Shown here piece after piece: positions 29,764-37,356 of a stretch of 37,356 nucleotides of DNA; the first letter of the stretch is position 1; each line of letters begins with the position of its first letter. Position numbers and translations under genes: made by a program. The notes beneath the pieces are model-generated. The model was not told the DNA's origin. It did no database searches and saw only the letters and a program-made list of their open reading frames with translations. This stretch comes from Candidatus Bipolaricaulota bacterium (GTDB lineage Bacteria; Bipolaricaulota; Bipolaricaulia; RBG-16-55-9; DRXL01), in NCBI GenBank assembly GCA_030550495.1, contig JAUQPG010000012.1, forward strand, positions 1 to 37,356, given 5' to 3'.

Positions 29764-32700
29764 CTACTGAACGATGGGTTCCATCTCGAGCGCCGGATGA
29801 CCCACACGCTGCAAGAACTCGAGCAGCTCTTCGCTGGTCGTGGCATCTTTTTCGGTAGCAATCTTGTCGAAGAGCTCCGGCATCCCGATCTCTTCTAGGC
29901 GCTTCTGCAGCCTCTCTTTGATCTCTTCTTTGAGCTCACTAGGCATCCAGACGAGTCTCTTGATGCCGCCCTCAGCGCTGATAAATTTTTCGCTGGTGAG
30001 ATAGAGCTTGCCTACGCCCAAGAATCCCGGCGTCTGCACGCCGCCGCCGACCTCGCCGGCCATGGTCGAGAACGTCATGCCGATAGGAGTCATGCCGTTA
30101 AACTCACGATTGACGACCATAACCCCGTTGCACTCGGGAAGCACCGCGACGATGCACTCGAAGCACCCGCAGTTCTTAATTAAGAGGCTATTAGCAAAGT
30201 AGCAATGGATATCCGCAAGGGTTATATTGTAGACGAGCTCATAGCGCCTTCTCCCCTTGTTGTCCACCGTCTCAACGGCAGTCACGGTATCTAAGAAGTA
30301 GTCCGTCTCCAGCGCGGCCCGCAGCTGCTCAGCCTCCGGGGCAGCTTCTAAGACCTTCTGCACGTTGGCTGACACGGGCCGCGAGCGACCTGACTGGTAA
30401 TAGTACAGTGTGCTGGGGCTAAGGACCATACGGCTGGCGGGCAGCTGGGCTAGGGCTTGGCCCACCCAGTGCGGCAATACTTCCTCTTGGGTCTTGTCGA
30501 GCTTGCCGTTACTAGGCATCTGACGGATGGCCGACAACACGGCTTGCTTCTCCGGATGCTTGGCCGGGATGACTTCTGCGAACCTGCGTAGGTTCGCCCC
30601 ATGCATGACGATCTTCCATACCGATCCCGATCTTTGGAGATTGCCGACAATGCCCAACCGCCGCAGCAGAAGCTGTAGATGGCGTGCGGCTCGCTCATCC
30701 GCAATGCACATATACCCTTCGGCAATGTCCCACCTTCCTGCATAGCGACGCAAGCGGACACTGCCGTCGCCGTCAAAGACCCCAGCCAAGAAGGCCGCGA
30801 TGTGTGCCTCCGGCAGACTCACCAACCGTCCCAGCTCCCAGCGTCCTTGGCTGCCGACACGGATTCCTAGGCGCTCCGCCAGCAAGCCCAAGACGGAATT
30901 GTTGCCAGAGAGGTGGAAGCAGGGTTTGGTCGGTGTGATCGTGCGTCCGCGCAACGTCGTTGGCTTGCCCGATTTGATCCGCCTCGTCAGACGATACCCT
31001 GGGAAGAGCCGCTGATAGATCTCTGTGAATTGCTCAATCAGCTCCTCATCGGTGTTAACAAAGCTGATAATGCGCTCATAGCGTCCCCGAGGGGTGATGC
31101 AGCCGTCGCTCGCGATCAAGCCCAACACATAGAAGCAATCCGGGGTGAGAGACCCCGGCAGAGGCTTGCGCGATCGGAAGTCTTTGGGCAGAAGATCGGT
31201 GATAGCAGGGAGATGTCCCGGCAGGCGCAGGTGCCGGAGCGCAATTAGGCGCTCGCCCGGCTGGATCTGATCCGCTCGGACCCATTGCAGGCCGTCCGGC
31301 CGATCAACGGCCAGCTCATGGTCCTTGGTCAAGATCAGCTGAGCCCCAGACTTCGTCTCTAGGCAAATCAGCTCGTCGGGGGCCTCGAAGCGCTGCAAGG
31401 CCACCACAGGCTCAGCATGGGCTTTGCCCTCACGCAGCGTCAGAACTTGAGCATCTCGATAGCGCTCGCCGCCTCGGTGCCTCTCGATGAACTCTCCAAT
31501 GGGCATGGGAACGCCGTCAATGATCAATTCCGTATCACCAACCACGCAGCTTGTCTGCGGGTCTTGCATAATAGAGTACATCGAGACTCTCTCTAAATTC
31601 CCGTTGGAGGCGACACGCACGTACTCGTTGACCCCTTGCCATTCGCCCAAGACGGGATCGAGGCAGAGGCCCTTGGGCACGGGTTTATTCGGGCCGTGCG
31701 GGTCCATCTCGTACGACGCCCCACAGTCGAGCCATGTATACGCCCCGCACAAACCTAATCTTTGTGGCGTCACGATGCAGACGTGATTGGGTGCATAGCT
31801 CTGACAGAGAATACAACTATAGAACGTGTCCACGTCTTCGTCCTTCATGCCCATGACGCGCTCGTCGCGAGCACGATAGATCTCACGTGCTTCTTTGAGG
31901 AGCGCTTCGACCTGGGCTTGATCGGTGACAATCTTCACTTGCACTTTGTCAACTAATGCCCCAAAGTCTTCTTTGAATTTTGCGACCAGGACCTCGCCGT
32001 AGTGCTTCAAGCGAAAGCCCTTCTCATACGCTTCTTTGGAGATGCGCACCCAGGGGATGTCGCGCTGCCCAATGTGCATTACGCCGTTAATGCAGCTGAT
32101 GAAGTGATGGATTCTTCTCTCCAAGACGGGCTCAAAGTCCGTCTTGAGATTGCGCCCGGCCACGTCGACAATCACCCCCAAGGGCATGGCTTCGCCTTCT
32201 CTGGCTTGATCTATATCCGGGCCGATCAGCTCGATCTTGCCATCTTCGACCTCGTCCATGGGTCGGGCACGCAACAGCTCGAACGCTGTGCTGTACTTTC
32301 CGCCGAACTCGACATAGAGATTCTCTTTACGCACGCGCTCGCCCTCAAAGCCCGCCCCGTAGGGTACGGGGATGGGGATCTTCGAGACCTTGATCTTGAG
32401 CCCTCGGACCTCAATGGCCTTGGAGACGATCTTATCCAAAGAGACCCCGGAGACGACGTGCTCATACGTACAGATGCCCCTGGGCAGAATCTGGGGGATG
32501 GGCACGTCAGCGATCACGGGAAATCCAAAGTTGATCGCGCCCGCGGCGGTCGCGTACTTCTCGTCGGTGAGGAGCTGCCCTGTGCTGTCGACGTTAGGGT
32601 CAGCGCCAAGCGCCAGCACAAACGCGAAGACGCGCTCCTTGTTATACAGCAAGATCTTGCGCGCAGCGTCGAAGCTGCCGGGCTTGATCCCGCCAAACGT

Positions 32701-33363
32701 CATCGCGGCGCGAGCCGCGAAATTGAGAGCAAAGACGGCTGCACTCACGGGCTTGCCGTAGGGGACTAAGAACGTGTCCCAGCTCATATCAATGCCTTCA
32801 TCGGCTAATTGCTCAGCCATGGAGCGCCCGTTGGAATCCCCAGCGATAAAGACTAAGATATTTCTCTCTTGCAGGGCGCGGGCTAGCTCGACGGCGTCTT
32901 TATTCGTCGGCAGCGCCCCAACACAGGCAGCGAACCCCGGCATCCGGCCGTCTACGAGCTTGATCCCTTGGGTTCTCAAGATCGTGTCGTCGGTGAAACC
33001 GAGCCAGGGCGGCTCCGGTTTATAACTTGGGTCTAAGTATCTCAAAGCTTCGATGATCTCTTCAGCGATCAGCGTCGCGATCCCCGCGTCGAGGGCATCG
33101 CCCAGATACGGGAGCCATAGTCGCTCTTCAGGAATGGGGGGCAGAAGCTCTTTCGCATACCGGAGCGCCTCCTGACAGTCCTGGAGCGTCTCCACCTTGA
33201 GGCCCGTCAGCGCTAAGATCAACGGCAAGTAATACGCCGTATTGGGGAAGCCGATCTTCTTCTCTGGCTTATACGCTGCTATCGCTTCAGCGAGCTTCTG
33301 CTCGGCTTCAGCAACGTACTTGTGAGCGCCACGGATCGCGGCAGACGCGATAATCTTAGACAT
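29764..33363 (-). CDS. acsB: acetyl-CoA synthase (CODH/ACS beta subunit) interrupted by an intein
   Basis: 1199 aa precursor; about 740 aa after intein removal. A-cluster Fe4S4 ligands SCILCQSYAPNHVCIVTPQRLGLCG; the distal-Ni CGC motif is reconstituted as PQTS|CGCFECIVAVLP. Confidence 0.96.
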   Translation of the reverse strand: MSKIIASAAIRGAHKYVAEAEQKLAEAIAAYKPEKKIGFPNTAYYLPLILALTGLKVETLQDCQEALRYAKELLPPIPEERLWLPYLGDALDAGIATLIAEEIIEALRYLDPSYKPEPPWLGFTDDTILRTQGIKLVDGRMPGFAACVGALPTNKDAVELARALQERNILVFIAGDSNGRSMAEQLADEGIDMSWDTFLVPYGKPVSAAVFALNFAARAAMTFGGIKPGSFDAARKILLYNKERVFAFVLALGADPNVDSTGQLLTDEKYATAAGAINFGFPVIADVPIPQILPRGICTYEHVVSGVSLDKIVSKAIEVRGLKIKVSKIPIPVPYGAGFEGERVRKENLYVEFGGKYSTAFELLRARPMDEVEDGKIELIGPDIDQAREGEAMPLGVIVDVAGRNLKTDFEPVLERRIHHFISCINGVMHIGQRDIPWVRISKEAYEKGFRLKHYGEVLVAKFKEDFGALVDKVQVKIVTDQAQVEALLKEAREIYRARDERVMGMKDEDVDTFYSCILCQSYAPNHVCIVTPQRLGLCGAYTWLDCGASYEMDPHGPNKPVPKGLCLDPVLGEWQGVNEYVRVASNGNLERVSMYSIMQDPQTSCVVGDTELIIDGVPMPIGEFIERHRGGERYRDAQVLTLREGKAHAEPVVALQRFEAPDELICLETKSGAQLILTKDHELAVDRPDGLQWVRADQIQPGERLIALRHLRLPGHLPAITDLLPKDFRSRKPLPGSLTPDCFYVLGLIASDGCITPRGRYERIISFVNTDEELIEQFTEIYQRLFPGYRLTRRIKSGKPTTLRGRTITPTKPCFHLSGNNSVLGLLAERLGIRVGSQGRWELGRLVSLPEAHIAAFLAGVFDGDGSVRLRRYAGRWDIAEGYMCIADERAARHLQLLLRRLGIVGNLQRSGSVWKIVMHGANLRRFAEVIPAKHPEKQAVLSAIRQMPSNGKLDKTQEEVLPHWVGQALAQLPASRMVLSPSTLYYYQSGRSRPVSANVQKVLEAAPEAEQLRAALETDYFLDTVTAVETVDNKGRRRYELVYNITLADIHCYFANSLLIKNCGCFECIVAVLPECNGVMVVNREFNGMTPIGMTFSTMAGEVGGGVQTPGFLGVGKLYLTSEKFISAEGGIKRLVWMPSELKEEIKERLQKRLEEIGMPELFDKIATEKDATTSEELLEFLQRVGHPALEMEPIVQ
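30172..31548 (-). mobile_element. Intein (459 aa) with LAGLIDADG homing endonuclease, inside AcsB
   Basis: Block A CVVGDTELIIDG (C1 codon 31546-31548); block B LILTKDHELAV; LAGLIDADG motifs LGLIASDG (31102-31125) and FLAGVFDGDG (30763-30792); C-terminal VYNITLADIHCYFANSLLIKN|C (N codon 30172-30174). Removal restores a contiguous AcsB. Confidence 0.95.
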
Positions 33364-33366
33364 ACG

Positions 33367-34692
33367 CTACACCCCCACCGTGTGTACTAATTCTTGGAAT
33401 TCGCGCTCGACAAAGCGCTCTTTGTTTTCAATAATTAACGGCAGCACTCGCCCCAGATCCGGCCCTAACTCTAAGAGCTCGTCTTTGACGGGAGCGATGG
33501 TGACGCGCCGCTCCATGAGAATGCGCAATACTCCTGCGGCTTCCACATCTCCCACGAGCACAAATCCTACGATCGTCTCGTCTTTCAAAAAGATCTTGCG
33601 ATAGATTCCTGGCACAGGTTGAGCTTCGAGCGTCTCGTCGTGTTCGCCAGGATGCCCGCCCAACGGCCCTGGCGTCAAGACGGCTAAGCCCGCCGAGATC
33701 ACAGGGACCCCAAAGAACTGCACAGAGTTCATGCGCATCGAGCCACGATAGATTGTCTCTTTATTGAGCATATTGAGCGCGGCCACGCGCCCCTGCTCGA
33801 CAGCGCAGGGCCAGAGCGCGTTGATCCATGGTTCGCCGCGCAGCACATCGCGCGCTTGCGCCACATCTCCCGCAGCGTAGATGTTCTCGACGCTCGTGCG
33901 CAGATAATCATCTACGCAAACCCCGTAATCCTTGCGAATTTGCGTGCCCTCGAGAAGCTCTAAGCTCGGATCTACGCCCTTGCCCACGACGACGAGATCA
34001 CACGGGAAGACCTCGCCCGACGCGATCTGCACGCCCTCTATCTTCTCTTTCGTGCCCAGCACCGCGACAGGCTTCGCTTTGGTCCGAATCGTGACCCCGT
34101 TCTGTTCGAAAATTCTCTCAAAGATCCGGGCTGAGCTCTCGTCGAGCATCTGCGAGAGCGCGTGGGGCGAGTCTATCAATACTGTAACGTCGACGCCGCG
34201 TTCTTTCAGCGCTTCTGCTGCTTTTAAGCCGACCAAGCCCCCGCCAAGCACCACAGCGCGTTTTGTCTTGGGCAGGCGCGTTAAGATCCCCTGGGCATCT
34301 TCGAGCTTGCGCAGCCCAAAGACCCCATCTCTGTGAATGCCCTCGACCTTGGGGAAGCGCGGCGCAGCCCCGGTTGCCAATAAGAGCTTATCGTACTTCA
34401 GCTTCTGCCCGTCTGAGAGTTCAACCGTGCTCTTCTCTGGAAGCAGCCCTACTGCCCGCGCATGAATCCTTTCGATCCCTAAGCGTTCGTAGAAATCAGG
34501 CGCACGGAAGAAGAGCTGTTCTTCCCCGAGCTTGCCCGCCAGATAATACGAGAGCAACGGCTTGGAGTACGTGATCTTCTCATCGGAGACGACGGTGATC
34601 TGGGCTGTTGGATCGTAGCGGCGCAGGGTCTCTGCAGCGCTGCTGCCCGCAGCCGACGCACCGATGATCACAAATCTCTGAGTCTTTTTCAT
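33367..34692 (-). CDS. FAD/NAD(P)-dependent pyridine nucleotide-disulfide oxidoreductase family protein
   Basis: 441 aa; FVIIGASAAGSSAAETLRRYDP, KYDKLLLATGAAPRFP, AVVLGGGLVGLKAAEALKERGVDVTV, NIYAAGDVAQA. Confidence 0.9.
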   Translation of the reverse strand: MKKTQRFVIIGASAAGSSAAETLRRYDPTAQITVVSDEKITYSKPLLSYYLAGKLGEEQLFFRAPDFYERLGIERIHARAVGLLPEKSTVELSDGQKLKYDKLLLATGAAPRFPKVEGIHRDGVFGLRKLEDAQGILTRLPKTKRAVVLGGGLVGLKAAEALKERGVDVTVLIDSPHALSQMLDESSARIFERIFEQNGVTIRTKAKPVAVLGTKEKIEGVQIASGEVFPCDLVVVGKGVDPSLELLEGTQIRKDYGVCVDDYLRTSVENIYAAGDVAQARDVLRGEPWINALWPCAVEQGRVAALNMLNKETIYRGSMRMNSVQFFGVPVISAGLAVLTPGPLGGHPGEHDETLEAQPVPGIYRKIFLKDETIVGFVLVGDVEAAGVLRILMERRVTIAPVKDELLELGPDLGRVLPLIIENKERFVEREFQELVHTVGV

Positions 34693-35210
34693 TGTCTTCC
34701 CTCCCAGACGGCCGTGACTGGCTCAGCTAAAACTCTCTGAAACTCTTCGAACGTCCCGGCAAAGAGCGCTTCTGTTGGGCACGCTTCGACGCACGCATAG
34801 CGCGAGCGCCCTACTTTCTCTCTTCGGTCCGGGCAGAGATCGCACTTGATGGCTTTGACTTTAGGCGTGATCGCACCATAGGGGCAGCGCATCACGCACA
34901 TCCAGCAGCCGACGCATTTGTCTGTATCACAGACAGTTTGGCCATCTTCTTTGTGCATCGCCCCGGTGATGCACGCATCCACACAGGGGGCGGGATCGCA
35001 GTGATGGCATCCTAGCGAGAGCACGACGCCCCCAATCGCCACACGATACGGCTGTGCTCCAACAGTTTGAACACGCCGGCGCGGCGGCCCAAGCTCTCTG
35101 TTCAGTACAGAGACGAACAGGTCTTTGCTGGGCGTATGCTCGACCGCGCATGCGATCTCGCACGCCCGACAGCCGACACAGCGGCGCGGGTCACAGAAGA
35201 GCCGCTCCAT
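34689..35210 (-). CDS. 4Fe-4S ferredoxin, CooF/HycB-like
   Basis: 173 aa; CVGCRACEIACAVEH, CHHCDPAPCVDAC, CDTDKCVGCWMCVMRCPYGAI, CDLC...CVEACPTEAL; ATGA overlap with the oxidoreductase. Confidence 0.9.
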   Translation of the reverse strand: MERLFCDPRRCVGCRACEIACAVEHTPSKDLFVSVLNRELGPPRRRVQTVGAQPYRVAIGGVVLSLGCHHCDPAPCVDACITGAMHKEDGQTVCDTDKCVGCWMCVMRCPYGAITPKVKAIKCDLCPDRREKVGRSRYACVEACPTEALFAGTFEEFQRVLAEPVTAVWEGRQ

Positions 35211-35241
35211 GACGCCTCCTTTTTGCCCCTCACCCCTTGCT

Positions 35242-35267
35242 CCCCTCTCCCTCTAAGGGGAGAGGGG
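35242..35267. repeat. C-rich palindrome (CCCCTCTCC ... GGAGAGGGG), overlapping the 3' end of the second cooC ORF
   Basis: CCCCTCTCCCTCTAAGGGGAGAGGGG followed by CTGGGGATGAGGG; same family as 7386-7417 by eye. Confidence 0.7.
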
Positions 35268-35999
35268 CTGGGGATGAGGGTGCTCAATGCTCTCTAAGAT
35301 CGCTTGAACGTGATGACGCATCTCCGCATCAGCGGTTGGGCCAGTAATGCGCAGCCGCTCGCTATAGGGCAGCGCCCCAATCACTGCTATCCCTAAGTTC
35401 TCTTGGATAGCACGCAGTTCCCCGGGCTCGCGAATCTTATTCGCGACCGCAAAGATTCTCCTGATCCCAATCTGCTGAGCTAGCGTAGAGATGCGCCGCG
35501 CGGTGACGATGCTCGCGCCATCAGGTTCGACGACAATGAGCAGAGCATCGACTCCCTGAGCTGTCGCCCGCCCTAAGGGCTCCAGCCCTGCTTCAAAGTC
35601 TAAGAGAATCAGCTCATCGCGTTCGAGCATGAGATGCTGCAGAAGACTCTTGAGAAAGGTATTTTGCGGGCAGGCGCAGCCGCCCCCGCCCTGACGGATC
35701 GGCCCCATCACGAGAAGCTTAATGCCGTCTCTCTCCACCGCGAAGCGTTCCGGGATGTCGTCGACTTTGGGGTTGAGCCGCAAGAATCCCTCTAAAGAGC
35801 CCAGGCGTTCTTCCATCAGTTCCTGCAGCTCTACAAGCGGGGTGATCTCTTCGGGGAAGCCAAGCATAAGGGCCAATGTGGGGTTCGGGTCGGCATCTAC
35901 CGCGAAGACGCGCTTCCCCTGCGAGGCAGCTTCTCGAGCTAACAGGGCACAGAGCGTTGTCTTGCCCACTCCGCCCTTGCCGGAGATCGCAACCTTCAT
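35253..35999 (-). CDS. cooC: CooC-type nickel-insertion ATPase (second copy)
   Basis: 248 aa; MKVAISGKGGVGKTTLCALLAREAASQGKRVFAVDADPNPTLALMLG, GGGCACPQNTFLKSLLQHL (CXC), LLDFEAGLEPLGRATAQGVD. C-terminal HPHPQPLSP comes from the repeat. Confidence 0.92.
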   Translation of the reverse strand: MKVAISGKGGVGKTTLCALLAREAASQGKRVFAVDADPNPTLALMLGFPEEITPLVELQELMEERLGSLEGFLRLNPKVDDIPERFAVERDGIKLLVMGPIRQGGGGCACPQNTFLKSLLQHLMLERDELILLDFEAGLEPLGRATAQGVDALLIVVEPDGASIVTARRISTLAQQIGIRRIFAVANKIREPGELRAIQENLGIAVIGALPYSERLRITGPTADAEMRHHVQAILESIEHPHPQPLSP

Positions 36000-36172
36000 A
36001 GCTGTTGCATTTTAGGCGAACTTCCCCAGCCTCGGCTATGATCAAAATCAGCTTAAAAACTAGCGAAAATCAAAATTGCCCGCGAAGAAGCACGTCATAT
36101 ATATTACTATATAGAAAAGGCGCAACGCACGGAGTTGCTGTGCTATCGGTGCAGCACTTATACTGGAGAGCC
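36000..36172. promoter_or_regulatory. Divergent intergenic region, locally AT-rich, between the acetyl-CoA cluster leader gene and hypF
   Basis: The genes on either side diverge; an AT-rich stretch (about 36040-36118, e.g. atatattactatatagaaaa) stands out against the GC-rich background. No specific promoter boxes assigned. Confidence 0.45.
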
Positions 36173-37356
36173 ATGAGCGAACACGCTGAACGAGCACGTC
36201 TGAAGATCGTCATCCACGGCGCGGTGCAGGGGGTGGGGTTTCGGCCTTTCGTCTATCGTCTGGCGACAGAGCTCAAACTGACGGGCTGGGTGCTCAATTC
36301 CGCTCAAGGGGTCTTCATCGAAGCCGAAGGGCCCAAGGAACAGCTCGAAGAGTTCTTGCGCAGGCTCGAGCGCGACAAGCCCCCACGCGCGTTTATCCAA
36401 AGCTTAGAAGCTTCCTGGCTCGACCCCATTGGCTACATGGAATTTTCTATTCGCCACAGCGACGAGTCTGGTCAGAAGATTGCATTTATTCTTCCAGACA
36501 TCGCAACCTGCCCCGATTGTCTGAGAGAGATCTTCGATCCAAACGACCGACGCTATCGCTACCCGTTCACGAACTGCACAAACTGCGGCCCGCGCTTCTC
36601 TATCATTGAAGCCCTCCCCTATGATCGTCCGAACACGACCATGAAGATCTTCAAAATGTGCCCGGACTGCCAAGCCGAGTACGAAGACCCAACTAATAGG
36701 CGCTTTCACGCCCAGCCCAATGCGTGCCCGCAGTGCGGGCCGCACCTAGAACTATGGGATCGTCGGGGCACCGTGCTCGCCCAGCGCGATGAGGCTTTGC
36801 GTCAAGCTGCCAAAGCGATTCGTGATGGGCAGATTGTTGCCGTCAAGGGGCTTGGGGGATTTCACTTGATCTGTGACGCTCGCAACGACGAGGCCGTCCA
36901 AGAGCTCAGAAGACGCAAGCACCGCGAAGAGAAGCCGTTTGCGCTTATGTACCCATCGCTGGAGCTGATAAAAGCTCACTGTGAAGTCTCGGAGCTTGAA
37001 GAGCGATTGTTACTCTCACCGGAGGCGCCGATTGTGCTCGTGCAGCAGGCTTCGCCTGCACCGTTAAAGCCCACGCGCAGCGTGGCCCCGCGCAACCCCT
37101 ATCTGGGAGTAATGCTCCCCTACACCCCGCTCCATCACTTATTGATGGCTGAACTTGGCTTCCCTGTCGTTGCCACCAGCGGCAATCTCTCCGATGAACC
37201 CATCTGTACCGACGAGCACGAAGCGCTCGAAAGACTCAATCAGATCGCGGATCTCTTCCTTGTGCACAATCGCCCCATCGCACGCCATGTGGACGACTCG
37301 ATCGTGCGGATCGTTGGGGGTCGTGAGCTGGTGCTCCGCCGCGCCCGCGGATACGC
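36173..37356 (+). CDS. hypF: carbamoyltransferase HypF, [NiFe]-hydrogenase maturation (partial, runs off window end)
   Basis: Translated from ATG 36173: acylphosphatase domain KIVIHGAVQGVGFRPFVYRLATELKLTGWVLNSAQGV; CPDCLREIFDPNDRRYRYPFTNCTNCGPRFSIIEALPYDRPNTTM; YrdC-like KGLGGFHLICDA; TSGNLSDEPI. Confidence 0.95.
   Translation, partial: MSEHAERARLKIVIHGAVQGVGFRPFVYRLATELKLTGWVLNSAQGVFIEAEGPKEQLEEFLRRLERDKPPRAFIQSLEASWLDPIGYMEFSIRHSDESGQKIAFILPDIATCPDCLREIFDPNDRRYRYPFTNCTNCGPRFSIIEALPYDRPNTTMKIFKMCPDCQAEYEDPTNRRFHAQPNACPQCGPHLELWDRRGTVLAQRDEALRQAAKAIRDGQIVAVKGLGGFHLICDARNDEAVQELRRRKHREEKPFALMYPSLELIKAHCEVSELEERLLLSPEAPIVLVQQASPAPLKPTRSVAPRNPYLGVMLPYTPLHHLLMAELGFPVVATSGNLSDEPICTDEHEALERLNQIADLFLVHNRPIARHVDDSIVRIVGGRELVLRRARGY

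Noticed and set aside
29751-29861. N-terminal extension of the acsC ORF (MLPKKMPRPAKSCSS...)
   Set aside because: Overlaps the acsB 3' end and does not look like AcsC; the conserved start is MAKLTGIEIYK at 29750.
32002-32769. 255-aa plus-strand ORF antisense to acsB
   Set aside because: Shadow ORF of a strongly conserved AcsB frame in GC-rich DNA; the translation shows no recognisable domain.

Overview
The window is a GC-rich bacterial chromosome segment. Almost all genes lie on the minus strand and read from about 36.0 kb leftwards. Together they encode an essentially complete folate-type Wood-Ljungdahl (reductive acetyl-CoA) pathway: formate dehydrogenase, Fhs, FolD, a MetF/MetV/MvhD/HdrA/HdrCB methylene-THF reductase module, AcsE, AcsC/AcsD, RACo, two CooC ATPases, CooS and AcsB. 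Downstream are AMP-forming acetyl-CoA synthetase, an OFA-family MFS carrier, a DsbA-like protein, thiolase and a 3-hydroxyacyl-CoA dehydrogenase/enoyl-CoA hydratase. A HypF gene diverges at the right edge. The gene content fits a deep-branching acetogen-like or Acetothermia/OP1-like bacterium, but I cannot verify taxonomy. The most striking feature is a 459-residue in-frame intein with a LAGLIDADG endonuclease inside the acetyl-CoA synthase gene acsB. It is inserted immediately before the first Cys of the CGC motif that binds the distal nickel of the A-cluster, so that catalytic Cys is also the splicing +1 nucleophile. Other notable features are a toxin-antitoxin pair inserted antisense between acsE and cooS, a decayed SSS-family transporter after folD, an atypical tyrosine phenol-lyase/tryptophanase homologue with a changed PLP-site Arg, an HdrC-HdrB fusion with a palindromic insertion at the junction, and dispersed C-rich palindromes that encode some protein C-termini.
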